Below, piece after piece: positions 17,532 through 26,904 of a stretch of DNA of 64,000 nucleotides; positions within the stretch are counted from its first letter, which is position 1, and each line of letters starts with the position of its first letter. Location of the stretch: the NCBI GenBank assembly GCA_963741615.1, contig CAVUIU010000030.1:248001-312000 (forward strand), in the 5' to 3' direction. The notes under the pieces were generated by a model. The model saw only the letters and a program-made list of their open reading frames with translations. It searched no databases and was not told the origin of the DNA. This DNA comes from UBA9676 sp963741615 (GTDB lineage Bacteria; Actinomycetota; Actinomycetes; Streptosporangiales; Streptosporangiaceae). A program made the position numbers and the translations under genes.

Positions 17532-17878
17532 GCGGGCGGGCGGGGGCGTACGAGCTGCTGGCCAGGGAGCGGGCAAGCACCCTTGAGCGGCTGAGCGGGC
17601 TGGAGCGGGAGTTCTCGGGGATCGTCGAGTCGTCAGGGCCGGGCGGCACCGACGATGAGCATGACCCGGAAGGCGCGACGATCGCGTTTGAGCGGCAGCA
17701 TGTGGCCGCCCTGGTCAGCCAGGCCCGTGAGCACCTCACCCGGATCGACGCGGCGATGGCGAGGCTGGCGGAGGGCAGTTACGGCAGATGCGAGGACTGC
17801 GGCCGGCCGATCGGCGCTGCCCGGCTCGCCGCCCGCCCGGTGGCCACCCGGTGCATCGGCTGCGCCGGCCGCCGCTAG
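17528..17878 (+). CDS. TraR/DksA family zinc-finger protein
   Basis: 116-aa protein. An N-terminal coiled-coil (about 5-80, ERASTLERLSGLEREFSGIV) is followed by the C4 zinc motif CEDCGRPIGAARL...CIGC near 86-110. DksA/TraR proteins enter the RNA polymerase secondary channel or act as small stress-related zinc proteins. The usual acidic DxxDxA tip is not obvious here, so a DksA-like transcription role is uncertain. Start GTG 17528 overlaps the preceding membrane-protein stop. Confidence 0.85.
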   Translation: MSGRAGAYELLARERASTLERLSGLEREFSGIVESSGPGGTDDEHDPEGATIAFERQHVAALVSQAREHLTRIDAAMARLAEGSYGRCEDCGRPIGAARLAARPVATRCIGCAGRR

Positions 17879-17953
17879 CGGCACCAGCGCGCCGGGTCCG
17901 CGACGAGACCGCGGGCCGTCATGGCCCATCCGGACAGCGATAGGTTGGGGCAG

Positions 17954-18712
17954 GTGAGTTTCGAGGTCACCGCCGATGCCTACGCACGTTTCATGGGGCG
18001 GTACTCGGAGCCTCTCGCGGCGAAGTTCGCCGGCCTGGCCGGGCCCCGGCCCGGGCAGCGGGCCCTGGATGTGGGGTGCGGGCCCGGCGCGCTGACGGCC
18101 GAGCTGGTCCGCCGGCTGGGCCCGGCCGCGGTCTGTGCGGTGGAACCGTCGGAGCCGTTCGCTGCCGCCGTGCGGGAACGCCTGCCCGGGGTGGACGTGC
18201 GGCTGTCGGCCGCGGAGCGGCTGCCCTTCCCGGACGGCGTTTTTGATCTCGCCCTGGCCCAGCTGGTGGTGCACTTCATGGCCGACCCGGTAGCAGGCCT
18301 GCGGGAGATGGCGCGGGTGACGCGTCCCGGCGGGGTCGTCGCGGCGTGCGTGTGGGATCACGGCGGCGGGCGCAGCCCGACCACCACGTTCTGGCGGGCC
18401 GCACGCCACCTCGATCCATCGGCGCGTGACGGGTCGGGCGGCGCCGGCACCAGGGAGGGTGAGCTAACGGCGCTCTTCGCCCGGGCCGGGCTCGGCGGGG
18501 CGCGGGAAAGCACGCTCACCGTTCACCTGCCCCCCGTCACGTTCGGGCAGTGGTGGGAGCCGTTCACGCTCGGTGTCGGACCGGCGGGCGCCTACCTGGG
18601 GTCGTTGCCGCTCCGCCGCCGCCACCAGCTCCGCGAACGCTGCCGGCAGCTGCTGCCAGCTGAGCGGTTCGACGTCAGCGCCACCGCATGGGCGGTCAGG
18701 TGCCGCACGTGA
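17954..18712 (+). CDS. Class I SAM-dependent methyltransferase
   Basis: 252-aa methyltransferase. Motif I LDVGCGPGALTAEL (about 40-53), acidic motif II AVEPSEPF, and LPFPDGVFDLALAQL (motif IV) are all present. The N-terminus VSFEVTADAYARFMGRYSEP is the usual start of this subfamily, so GTG 17954 is preferred to ATG 17921. Acceptor substrate not predictable. A second methyltransferase gene follows after 77 bp. Confidence 0.85.
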   Translation: MSFEVTADAYARFMGRYSEPLAAKFAGLAGPRPGQRALDVGCGPGALTAELVRRLGPAAVCAVEPSEPFAAAVRERLPGVDVRLSAAERLPFPDGVFDLALAQLVVHFMADPVAGLREMARVTRPGGVVAACVWDHGGGRSPTTTFWRAARHLDPSARDGSGGAGTREGELTALFARAGLGGARESTLTVHLPPVTFGQWWEPFTLGVGPAGAYLGSLPLRRRHQLRERCRQLLPAERFDVSATAWAVRCRT

Positions 18713-18789
18713 AGACAGACGCCCACAGCGGCAAGACGCATGCTGCCGCGTGGCGGGCCGGAGTGACGGGGGCAACCGGGCCGGGCAGG

Positions 18790-19443
18790 ATGTCTTGGGT
18801 GAAGGACTGGCTGGACTGGCACGCGGCCTACGACGACCCGTCCTCGTCGCTGAGCGCCCGCCTGGAGCGGGTCCGGTGGCACCTGTCCGGTGCGATCGAG
18901 GCGGCACCCGCGGGCCTGGTGCGCCTGGTCAGCCTGTGTGCCGGGCAGGGCCACGACGTCATCGGGGTGCTGCCGGATCATCCCCGCCGTGACGACGTCC
19001 GCGCCGTCCTGGTCGAATCCGATCCGCGCAACGCCGGCCTGGCCCGCCGCGGCGCAGCGGAGAAGGGGCTGTCCCAGGTTGACGTCCGCGAGGCCGATGC
19101 CAGCCTGGTTGCGAGCTACGCCGACGCCCTGCCGGCCGACGTGCTGCTGCTGTGCGGCATCTTCGGCAACGTCAGCGACAGCGACATCAGGGGCACCGTC
19201 GAGGCGGCGCCCGCCCTGTGCGCGGCGGGTGCGACCGTGATCTGGACCCGGCACCGGCGGCCACCCGACCTGACGCCGCAGATCAGGGCCTGGTTCGCGG
19301 CGGGCGGCTTCGATGAGATCGCTTTCGACGCGCTCGGGACCAGTGCCCTGACCAGCGTTGGCGTCAACCGGCTCCGCCGGGCGCCGGGCATCGCGGCGGC
19401 CAGGCTGCCCAGCCGCCCGCTCTTCACCTTCGGCACGGCCTGA
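18790..19443 (+). CDS. SAM-dependent methyltransferase-like protein
   Basis: 217-aa protein with a Rossmann-type core. The glycine-rich SLCAGQGHDVIGVL motif (about 43-56) and a following VLVESDPRNAGLA acidic strand would bind SAM. The opening MSWVKDWLDWHAAYDDPSSS and the closing RLPSRPLFTFG match an actinobacterial group of small uncharacterised methyltransferases. ATG 18790 is chosen because the conserved part begins there; upstream starts would overlap the preceding gene. Acceptor unknown. Confidence 0.75.
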   Translation: MSWVKDWLDWHAAYDDPSSSLSARLERVRWHLSGAIEAAPAGLVRLVSLCAGQGHDVIGVLPDHPRRDDVRAVLVESDPRNAGLARRGAAEKGLSQVDVREADASLVASYADALPADVLLLCGIFGNVSDSDIRGTVEAAPALCAAGATVIWTRHRRPPDLTPQIRAWFAAGGFDEIAFDALGTSALTSVGVNRLRRAPGIAAARLPSRPLFTFGTA

Positions 19444-19519
19444 ACCGGCAGGCCGGCCGGGAGCACGGCGAACGGCCCGAGGTGGCCGTGGGGCGCCCGG
19501 AAGGCACCGGTGGATTGAC

Positions 19520-19540
19520 AGCCGGCGCCGTCCGCCGGCT
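19520..19540. terminator. Hairpin between convergent genes
   Basis: AGCCGGCG-CCGTC-CGCCGGCT: a perfect 8-bp stem with a 5-nt loop in the 127-bp gap between the methyltransferase and DUF302 genes, which converge. No U-tract follows on either strand, as is common for actinomycete terminators. A bidirectional terminator is the simplest reading. Confidence 0.6.
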
Positions 19541-19570
19541 ACCGGAGGGCGCTGGCCCTGGCGGGGCCGG

Positions 19571-19975
19571 CTACGGGGCGACGAGCGCGTCGGTGAGCAT
19601 GTCGATGCCGGCCAGGTTCGCTGCCAGGTCAGCGTCCAGATGATGGCGGGCGGCGAGCTCCGCGGGCGCATAGTAGGTGACCTTCGCCTGTCCCGCGTCG
19701 TCCCATACCAGCACCTTGAGGGGCAGGTCGAGGGCGGCCAGCGGCGACGCCGCCATCACCGGTGTGCCGGCGGCCGGGCTGCCGAACAGCACCAGTGTGG
19801 TCTCGCGCAGCTCGAGTCCGGCCTGCCGCGCCTCGGCGCGCTGATCGATCACACCGAACAGCTTCATTCCCCTGGCGCTCACGAGGTCAGTCAGGCGCGC
19901 GACGGTGCCGGCCACCGGCCGCGGGCTGAGTTTGGTGACGACGCCTGGCTCGTTCGCGAGCCTGTCGTCGGTCAT
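19571..19975 (-). CDS. DUF302 family protein
   Basis: 134-aa DUF302 protein. It has a TVARLTDLVSARGMKLFGVIDQ helix-strand, ELRETTLVLFGSPAAGTPVM, then LDLPLKVLVWDDAGQAKVTY and a C-terminal helix, which is the family fold throughout. The fold is known from small stand-alone proteins and fusions with heavy-metal-handling domains; the biochemical role is unknown. AGGAGG lies 6 nt before ATG 19975. Confidence 0.88.
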   Translation of the reverse strand: MTDDRLANEPGVVTKLSPRPVAGTVARLTDLVSARGMKLFGVIDQRAEARQAGLELRETTLVLFGSPAAGTPVMAASPLAALDLPLKVLVWDDAGQAKVTYYAPAELAARHHLDADLAANLAGIDMLTDALVAP

Positions 19976-20137
19976 CGCTGACCTCCTCTGATCGGTAAAT
20001 CGCCGCTAGCGGCCCAGCCGGGCATGGGGGCAGCTTACCCACCTCGGCGGCAACCGCCCCGTACCTCATCAAGCCCCACACCACCACCTCTTTTCTGGTT
20101 GACAGCCGTCCTCACCCGGGGCGGTGGCGGTGTCACC

Positions 20138-20500
20138 ATGATGTGCGTGAGCATCGTGGTGACCGACGACGACCCCGGCTGGCCTGCCTGGTTCGAGGCT
20201 GAGCGGGCCGGGCTGGAACCGGTCCTGTCACCCTGGCTGTCCGGCGGGATCGAGCGGCTGGCGTTCCGCGACGCGCTGCGCGCCGACCCGCAGCTGGCGG
20301 CGCGGTACCAGGAGCTCAAGCGGCAGCTTGCCCGGTCCGCCGCCGGCATCACCGCCTACACCAAGGGCAAGCGGGCCTTTGTCGCGGCCGCGCTGGCCGT
20401 CGCCGGCGTCCCGCTGGCCGACCCGGCCGGTCAACGCGCCTGTGCGCCGCGCCGCTGGGGGTGCTGCCGCGCACCGAGCTGGCCTGCCGTCACGCTCTAG
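20138..20500 (+). pseudogene. GrpB-family (UPF0157) remnant lacking its centre
   Basis: N-terminal part (VVTDDDPGWPAWFEAERAGL, then PVLSPWLSGGIE) matches the start of GrpB/UPF0157 nucleotidyltransferase-like proteins. It then joins directly to FRDALRADPQLAARYQELKR and YTKGKRAFVA, which belong to the family's C-terminal third. The central active-site region (GSTAVPGL..., about 70 residues) is absent and the last ~25 residues are unrelated. It is therefore a deletion derivative, probably non-functional. Its 3' end overlaps the end of the STAND gene on the other strand. Confidence 0.6.
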
Positions 20501-23500
20501 CTTTGCCGCGCAGCCCGCTGAGCTCTGCCGTGACTTCGGCGGCCGTGGGCGTGCTGAGCCGCTGATAGATGTCGAGGGCCTGGCTGAGGTGCTCGATGGC
20601 GCCGGGTGTGTCCCCCTGCTGAGCCAGGCAACGGCCTATGCCGGCCAGCGCACGCGCTTCCCGCAGCGGCGTCGTGAGCTCGCGGGCGAGCTTGAGGGCC
20701 TCCCGGAAGCTGCCCAGTGCCTCCTCCGTCTGGCCGCAGACCATGCGCAGCGCGGCGAGCTCGTTGAGCGCCCCGGCCTGGCCGGACCGGTCGCCGGTTT
20801 CCCGGTAGAGGCCGAGCGCCTGGGTGAGGCTGGCGTCCGCCGCCGGGTAGTCGCTTGTCGCGCACTCGACGGCGCCCAGCTCCTTGAGCGCCCTGGCCTG
20901 GCCGCGGGTGTCGCCGAGCTGGCCGCAGATGCGCAGTGCCCCGGTGAGCGCCTCGGCCGCGGCCGGGTAGTCGCCGGTCGCGTACCGCAGCGTGCCGAGG
21001 TGGCTCAGCGCGCTGGCTTCGCCGGGCTGGTCCCGCAGACCGCGGGCGGTGGCCAGAGCCTGGGTGACGCTGCCGGACGCGGCCTCATAGTCGCCGGCCG
21101 CGACCTGGACGGCGCTGAGGTCGTTGTACGCGCTGACCTGGCCCGCCCGGTTCCCGAGGTTGCCGTAGATGCGCAGTGCCTCGGTGAGCGCCCCCGTCGC
21201 GGCCGGGTAGTCGCCGGTTTCGAATGCCGTGGCGCCGATGTGGCCAAGGGTGGCCGCCACGCCGGGCTCGTCGCCGAGATCGCGGTAGAGGGGGAGAGCT
21301 TCGGCCAGCGTCTGCGCGGCGGCCGGGTAGTTCCCGGTGTCCAGCTGCACGGCCGCCAGCCGGAGCAGGACCTCGGCATGGCCGGCCGGGTCGCTGAGGC
21401 CACGGAACAGCTCCAGCGCCTGACTGAGCGTGTCGGTCGCCGCACGGTAGTCGCCGATCACGTACTGGACCGAGCCGCGGTAGTTGAGTGCCCTTGCCTG
21501 GCGGGCGCCGAGCTCGCTGAGCGCTTCCGCGTGACCGGGCCGGGCACCGCCGGCGTCCGCCGCCGCGGCCGCCGTCTGATAGACGCTCCGGGCCTGGTCC
21601 CAGTAACCCTCGTCGTACAGGAACGGGCTCATCGCCGCGGCGATCCCGATCGCCTCGGAGTAGCGCGCCGTGCTGGCCGCGTACTCCACGCAGGCCTGCA
21701 GGTTCAGGCGCTCCGCGCGCATCCACGCCAGCGCCTGGTCCCGGCTGGCCAGGCGCGGGCCCCCGGGCAGGTCTGCGGCCGGCGCCGGAGCGTCCGGGCG
21801 CGGGGACAGGTACCGGTCGGCGGCCCTGGCCGAGCGCAGGTAGTAGTCCAGCAGGCGCCCGGTGCGCTCATCGGCGTCGGCTGCCTCGTCTTGCGCGGCG
21901 AGCGCGCGGGCGTACGCCCGGAGCAGGTCGTGCATCCCGTAGCGGCCCCGGGCCGTTTCCTCGATGAGGTGGTTGTCGTAGAGGGCGTCGAGCAGCCGCC
22001 GTGCCCGCGGCAGATCGGTGCCGGCCAGGGCGGCCGCGGCACGGGCGTCGATGTCCGGGCCGGGATGCAGCCCCAGGCTGCGGAAGAGCAGCTGCTGGTC
22101 GGGCAGCAGGTCGGTGTAGGAGAGGTCGAAGGCGGCGGCGGCGCTGACACTCCCGGCGTGGATCTCTTCGAGCTGGTTCTCGGACTCATCCACCGCCGCG
22201 ACAAGGTCGGCGACCGTCCAGGAGGGGTGATGGCGCAGCCGCCCGGCCAGCAGCCTGATGGCCAGGGGCAGGCATCCGCACCGTCTCATGAGGTCGCTGA
22301 CGGCCTCCGGCTCCCGCGACGACGCGGGAGCCAGCTGGGTGAACAGCTGCCCGGCCTGGCCGGGCGGCAGCGTTTCCACGGTCAGCGGTATCGCCTCTTC
22401 GAGATCGGCAAGCCGGCGCCGGCTGGTTATCAGCACCAGGCAGCCGCCCGGGCCGGGCACGACGGGCCGTATCTGGCTGGCATCCCGCGCGTTGTCCAGC
22501 ATGACCAGCATCCGCTTTCCGGCCAGCATGCTGCGGTAAAGGTGGGCCTGCGCCTCAGCGCCGACGGGGATGCGATCCGCGGGCACCCCGAAGGTGTCGA
22601 GGAACCCCCGGATCGCCTCGGCCGCGGTCACGGGCGCGCCCGACGGGTCATAGCCCCGCAGGTTCACGTACAGCTGGCCGTCGCCGAACCGCTCCGCCAC
22701 CTGGTTCGCCCAGCGCAGTGCCAGGGCGGTCTTGCCGACGCCCGCGGTGCCGTCGATCGCCACGATCGCGGCCGGATCCGCGCCCGGGGCGGCGTCAAGC
22801 AGCCGGGTGAGCTCGGCCAGCTCGTCGTCGCGGCCCACGAAATGCGGGGCGTGGGCCGGCAGCTGGCGCGGTACCGGGGCCGCCGGGCTGGCCGGCGGCC
22901 GGTCAAGCTTGTCGGCGTCGGCCGGGTAAGGGTGATCGGGCCGGCTGATCCAGCCGACCGCGGTGGTCTCTTTGACGGCCACCTGCACCGGCCGGTAGGT
23001 GGCCGCATCGGCGGCAGGGCTGTGCCGGACCACCTCGTCGAAGAACCAGGGCGAGACGATCAGCGCCAGCGCCCCGGGCGAGTCCGCGAGGGCGGCCTTG
23101 AGCTGGCCCGCGTCCAGCAGCCGGAAGGCCAGGTTGATCGACTCCGCCGTGACCCCGTGCTCGTCGTAGTAAACCTCGCCCGCGTGCAGGGCCATCCGGA
23201 GCCGGATCCGCTCCTCGTCCGTGTGCGTGGCATTGTGCTCCCGGAGCGCTTCCGCCAGCTCGCGCGGCACCGACTCCACGAAGACGCTCTTGGGGACCTC
23301 CGAGGGAACCAGGACGAAGACGCCATCCCCGCAGCTCTCGTGGTAGCAGTCCGCCCAGGGAATGCCGGTGTTGCGGAACGCCTGCTGAACGGCGTGGTAC
23401 ATGCCGTCCCGCACCGCGAGCCGGTCCGCGTTGGTGCGCCGCTTATCCCCGAAGCCCTCGACGTCCACGACAAGGATCGTCCGGTGGACCGCTGCCCGCT

Positions 23501-23510
23501 GATGCTCCAT
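20490..23510 (-). CDS. STAND NTPase with cyclase-like head and TPR array
   Basis: 1006-aa multidomain protein. Residues 1-190 resemble a class III nucleotide cyclase: D16 (VVDVEGFGD), D62 (CGDGVF), and N126/R130 (ESINLAFRLL) are kept, but the usual base-specifying lysine before GDG is missing. Residues 225-480 are an NB-ARC/STAND NTPase with P-loop GTAGVGKT (254-261), VLITSRRR sensor and a MHDLL motif near 540. The rest (about 620-1000) is TPR-like, about ten 40-residue units with GDYPAAxxxLxxAL cores. It is probably a signal-responsive switch that oligomerises on ATP binding. It is divergent from the GT2 gene. Confidence 0.85.
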   Translation of the reverse strand: MEHQRAAVHRTILVVDVEGFGDKRRTNADRLAVRDGMYHAVQQAFRNTGIPWADCYHESCGDGVFVLVPSEVPKSVFVESVPRELAEALREHNATHTDEERIRLRMALHAGEVYYDEHGVTAESINLAFRLLDAGQLKAALADSPGALALIVSPWFFDEVVRHSPAADAATYRPVQVAVKETTAVGWISRPDHPYPADADKLDRPPASPAAPVPRQLPAHAPHFVGRDDELAELTRLLDAAPGADPAAIVAIDGTAGVGKTALALRWANQVAERFGDGQLYVNLRGYDPSGAPVTAAEAIRGFLDTFGVPADRIPVGAEAQAHLYRSMLAGKRMLVMLDNARDASQIRPVVPGPGGCLVLITSRRRLADLEEAIPLTVETLPPGQAGQLFTQLAPASSREPEAVSDLMRRCGCLPLAIRLLAGRLRHHPSWTVADLVAAVDESENQLEEIHAGSVSAAAAFDLSYTDLLPDQQLLFRSLGLHPGPDIDARAAAALAGTDLPRARRLLDALYDNHLIEETARGRYGMHDLLRAYARALAAQDEAADADERTGRLLDYYLRSARAADRYLSPRPDAPAPAADLPGGPRLASRDQALAWMRAERLNLQACVEYAASTARYSEAIGIAAAMSPFLYDEGYWDQARSVYQTAAAAADAGGARPGHAEALSELGARQARALNYRGSVQYVIGDYRAATDTLSQALELFRGLSDPAGHAEVLLRLAAVQLDTGNYPAAAQTLAEALPLYRDLGDEPGVAATLGHIGATAFETGDYPAATGALTEALRIYGNLGNRAGQVSAYNDLSAVQVAAGDYEAASGSVTQALATARGLRDQPGEASALSHLGTLRYATGDYPAAAEALTGALRICGQLGDTRGQARALKELGAVECATSDYPAADASLTQALGLYRETGDRSGQAGALNELAALRMVCGQTEEALGSFREALKLARELTTPLREARALAGIGRCLAQQGDTPGAIEHLSQALDIYQRLSTPTAAEVTAELSGLRGKARA

Positions 23511-23846
23511 CTGACCTCGGCCCCCCGGGGGAACAAGCCAGCAACATCGCCCATGCTGACCGGGGTGATTCTAACCGTGCCAGGATCTCAGCGACCAACT
23601 TGGCGGGATGATCGGCAATCGCGGGCGGGCTCCGGCACCTGCGGGCTGCCGCTGACACCCAAAGCTGGGCCGGCGCCTGCCCGCGGCAGCCCGGCGCCGC
23701 CCGCGGCTGCCCGGCCGTGGCAGCTGCGCGAAGTAGCGCGCGCCGACACGTATTCTGTGCCCGCCTTCTGTGCGCGCCTTCGCATGGATTCACCGGAATC
23801 GGTGAGAACGAGGCGGTACAAAAGTGGCGGACGAGGGCAGGGCAGG
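23511..23846. other. Divergent intergenic region with a 6-bp dyad
   Basis: 336-bp gap between the STAND gene and the glycosyltransferase. I see no coding signal here, although the glycosyltransferase frame stays open upstream. At 23790-23805 there is TCACCG-GAAT-CGGTGA, a perfect 6-bp dyad with a 4-bp centre, about 40 bp before the glycosyltransferase start; an operator is possible. Confidence 0.4.
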
Positions 23847-26063
23847 ATGCTTCAGACTTTGCTGCTTGCGGCGATCGTGGCGGCACCGCTGGGATCGGCC
23901 GCGTTGTTCCTCCCGGCGCGGCAGCATGCCCGCACGACCGGAGCCTGGCCGGCCTACCGCCGGTTCCTGCTGGCTGTCGTGGGCACCATCGTGCTGGCCG
24001 CGGCGGTCGCGCTGGTGCTGAGGCTGCTCAAGGTCTCCCAGCACAACATCGTGGCCGGGATCGCGGGTGTGGTCTTCGCGAGCCTGGTCTGGCTGCCCGT
24101 CACCCGGCGGTGGAGCGCCCGCGCCCACCTGTGCTGGGCCTCGAGCGTGTTCCTGTTCATCGTCTACCTGACGTACGCGCTGGAGTGGACGTTTCACAGT
24201 CACCTCGGGCCGGCCAGCACCGCCGGTGGCGTGCTGCTGTGGGTGTTCGAGGTCTTCGCCGCGCTCATGTGCTGCGCCTACCTGTGGGAGATCTGCGACG
24301 CCCTGGGCACCGAGCACTGGAACAGGCGGATCACCCCGCAGGTGTCGTTCAGCGCGGATGACAGTGAGCTTCCGATGGTCAGCCTGCATGTCCCCGCGCA
24401 CAACGAGCCGCCCGACATGGTGATCGACACACTCCGCTCGCTGATGCGCCTCGACTATCCCCGCTACGAGGTCATCTGCATCGACGACAACACCGACGAC
24501 GAAAAGCTCTGGCGCCCCGTCGAGCAGTGGTGCGCCCGGCATGGCGTCAAGTTCGCCCACCTTCAGGACTGGCCGGGATACAAGTCCGGGGCGCTGAACT
24601 ACGCCCTGCGCAACATGACCGACCCAGGCGCCGGGCTCATCGGCGTGGTCGACTCCGACTACCAGATCGAGCCCGGGTTCCTGCGCCGCTGCGCCCCGGC
24701 CTTCGCCGACCGCTGGATCGGCTTCGTCCAGGCGCCGCAGGACTACCGGGGCTGGCAGACCGCGCCGTACTACCGGCGGCTGTACTACTCCTACAAGTAC
24801 TTCTTCGCGGTCTCGCAGCCCTCGCGGAACGAGCACGACGGCGCGATCTTCGCCGGCACCATGGGGCTCATCCGGCGGGTCGCGCTGGAGCAGCTCGGCG
24901 GCTGGGACGAGTGGTGCATCACCGAGGATGCCGAGCTGTCCCTGCGCCTGCTCCGGGCCGGCTGGCACGGGCTGCACGTGGACCAGTCCTGGGGCTACGG
25001 CATCATGCCGCTGACGTTCGAGGCGCTCAAGGGCCAGCGGTACCGGTGGTGTTTCGGCGGCATACAGATCCTGCGCATGCACTGGCGATCGCTGATTCCC
25101 GGGCGCGGCACGAAGGCGAACCACCTGAGCACCGCCCAGCGCTGGTCGTACCTGGCGGGCGGGATCCAGTGGTACGGCGACCTGCTCGGCCTGGTCTTCC
25201 TGGTCTTCCTGCTGGCCGGTGCGGCCAACCTGGCCACCGGCGGGGGCGAGCTGTTCCGCAAGCTCACGGTCTTCCTGGTGGCCACGGTCCCGGTGCTGGT
25301 GGGGCTCGGGCTGATCCGCGCGATAGCGCTGCTGCGGCGGGGGACGGGAGCGTCCTGGCGGGATGCGGTCGGCGCCTTCTTCATCTGGCAGTCCACCTCC
25401 GTCGTGGTGGCGCGGGCGTCGGTGCTCGGCCTGTTCGCCCGCAAGGCGGCGTTCCTGCGGACCCCCAAGACCAGCGAGCGCGCCAAGTGGTGGGAGGCTC
25501 TCCGCGCGAACTGGGCCGAATCATCGCTGGCCCTGCTCGGCCTGGCCGGCATCGCCGGCGCGCTGACCAAGGCGACCCAGCTGAGCGGGGCACTGCTGGC
25601 GGCGCTGCTGGTGTTTCCGACGCTGGGCATGGCGGCCGCGCCGTTCAACAGCTGGGCAGCGCAGCGTGCCACCCTCCCGGCGTGGCTGCGCGAGCGCAGA
25701 CGCACCGAGATGCGCCGGGACCGGCGGGCCTTCGCGGCGGGCGCGGCGACCGGCGGCGCGGTCGTCGTGGCCGGTGTCGTCGTCGCGGCGGTCGCGCTGC
25801 TGTTCGCGCCGAGCAACAACCCGGTGCAGTCGCCCAACCTGATGGGCCCGGCCCAGGGGGCGAGCTCTTCCCCGGCGAGCCCGTCGCCGTCGCACAGCAC
25901 GGCACCGACCACCACCCCGGCCAGCCCGTCACCGTCGGCGACGACCCCCACGCCGGTGTCGCCCAGCCCGTCGGTCTCCCCGAGCCTGAGCCCCACGCCG
26001 GCGCCGACCAGCACGCCCACGCCCGCGGCGTCGTTATCCGCGGCCCCGGCCGCCGCGCGCTAG
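23847..26063 (+). CDS. Membrane GT2 glycosyltransferase (cellulose/hyaluronan-synthase-like)
   Basis: 738-aa processive-type family 2 glycosyltransferase. Four hydrophobic N-terminal segments (about 1-150) precede the catalytic domain: DD at 213-214 (CIDDNTDD), D269-S-D271, the TED base at 359-361, and QRYRW at 397-401. Several C-terminal membrane segments follow. All four motifs of polymer-forming GT2 enzymes are present. The last ~75 residues are a Ser/Pro/Thr-rich tail after one more TM, likely outside the membrane. It should build and export a beta-linked polysaccharide. Start ATG 23847 is behind GGGCAGG. No PilZ domain or partner gene is visible. Confidence 0.88.
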   Translation: MLQTLLLAAIVAAPLGSAALFLPARQHARTTGAWPAYRRFLLAVVGTIVLAAAVALVLRLLKVSQHNIVAGIAGVVFASLVWLPVTRRWSARAHLCWASSVFLFIVYLTYALEWTFHSHLGPASTAGGVLLWVFEVFAALMCCAYLWEICDALGTEHWNRRITPQVSFSADDSELPMVSLHVPAHNEPPDMVIDTLRSLMRLDYPRYEVICIDDNTDDEKLWRPVEQWCARHGVKFAHLQDWPGYKSGALNYALRNMTDPGAGLIGVVDSDYQIEPGFLRRCAPAFADRWIGFVQAPQDYRGWQTAPYYRRLYYSYKYFFAVSQPSRNEHDGAIFAGTMGLIRRVALEQLGGWDEWCITEDAELSLRLLRAGWHGLHVDQSWGYGIMPLTFEALKGQRYRWCFGGIQILRMHWRSLIPGRGTKANHLSTAQRWSYLAGGIQWYGDLLGLVFLVFLLAGAANLATGGGELFRKLTVFLVATVPVLVGLGLIRAIALLRRGTGASWRDAVGAFFIWQSTSVVVARASVLGLFARKAAFLRTPKTSERAKWWEALRANWAESSLALLGLAGIAGALTKATQLSGALLAALLVFPTLGMAAAPFNSWAAQRATLPAWLRERRRTEMRRDRRAFAAGAATGGAVVVAGVVVAAVALLFAPSNNPVQSPNLMGPAQGASSSPASPSPSHSTAPTTTPASPSPSATTPTPVSPSPSVSPSLSPTPAPTSTPTPAASLSAAPAAAR

Positions 26064-26076
26064 CGGCCCGGCATTC

Positions 26077-26904
26077 CTACCGCCGGGATCGTCTGGGCGC
26101 CCCGGGCGTCGCGCTGAGCGTAACGGCGGCCTCGCTCGTGTACACCAGGAAGGTCAGGGACTCCTGGAAGTACAGCTCCACGCCGGTGGCGTCGTGCGAC
26201 AGGTAGCCGATGGACAGGTCCTGGCCCAGGTGCAGCTCGAAGTCGCCGCCGCGGGTCGACAGCAGGAGCGCCCCGTCGATGGCGGGCGCCCAGATGATCT
26301 CCCCGTCGATCAGCTGGGCGAGGTGCTCGCGGATGGGGCGGCCGTAGTCGGAGGCCTCGTCCGCGGCGGTGTAGGCGGCAGCGCTCAGCAGCAGCGAGTA
26401 GGGTCCGCCGACCCCCGCCAGCCGCAGCGTGCTCACGGCCTGGCTCAGGACGTCGGGATAGTCCCGGGCGCCGGGCGGCAGCGTCAGCGGCGGGTTCGAG
26501 GAGCTTCCCCGGACGCCCGCGATCCCCGCCGCCGGGTATCCGTCCAGCACCGCCTGGTCCTCGGCGAAGGCGATCTTCCTGGCCGCGTCCTTCACCGGCT
26601 GCCACTCCGGGTCCTTGGCCCCCCGCTCGACGTCATCGACGGCCTGCCGGTCCACGGTGAACGGCACCCGCAGTTCGACCACCGGCTGGGAGCGGCGCAG
26701 GCGGGCGATGACCCCCTCCGCCGGGGGCTCGGCGTCGTCGAGGTGCCCGGTGTCCACGGCGGCGAGCGTGGTGCCGCCGGGTCCCTGGACATCGACCACC
26801 CGGCGGCCGGCCAGATTGAGGGTGAAGGCCCGGCGGGCCTCCTCCTCGATGCTGGCCCACGCGGATTCCGAGATGGGGGCGAGCTCGCGGTGCAGATTGT
26901 TCAT
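26077..26904 (-). CDS. Type 1 encapsulin shell protein
   Basis: 275-aa family 1 encapsulin (HK97-fold nanocompartment shell). It has the N-terminal NLHRELAPISESAWASIEEE, RRVVDVQGPGG and the late segment FELHLGQDLSIGYLSHD, followed by YFQESLTFLVYT; length is standard. ATG 26904 is preceded by AAGGAG and overlaps the DyP stop as ATGA, so cargo and shell are made from one message, cargo first. The shell should self-assemble into an icosahedral cage in the cytoplasm and package the peroxidase. Confidence 0.95.
   Translation of the reverse strand: MNNLHRELAPISESAWASIEEEARRAFTLNLAGRRVVDVQGPGGTTLAAVDTGHLDDAEPPAEGVIARLRRSQPVVELRVPFTVDRQAVDDVERGAKDPEWQPVKDAARKIAFAEDQAVLDGYPAAGIAGVRGSSSNPPLTLPPGARDYPDVLSQAVSTLRLAGVGGPYSLLLSAAAYTAADEASDYGRPIREHLAQLIDGEIIWAPAIDGALLLSTRGGDFELHLGQDLSIGYLSHDATGVELYFQESLTFLVYTSEAAVTLSATPGAPRRSRR

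Noticed and set aside
20328..23846. A plus-strand frame open without interruption from 20328 into the glycosyltransferase, suggesting a giant fusion protein
   Set aside because: It runs antisense to the STAND gene, has no domain pattern and is rich in Arg/Gly/Pro/Ala as expected for shadow frames in GC-rich DNA. The glycosyltransferase has its own start and ribosome site at 23847.
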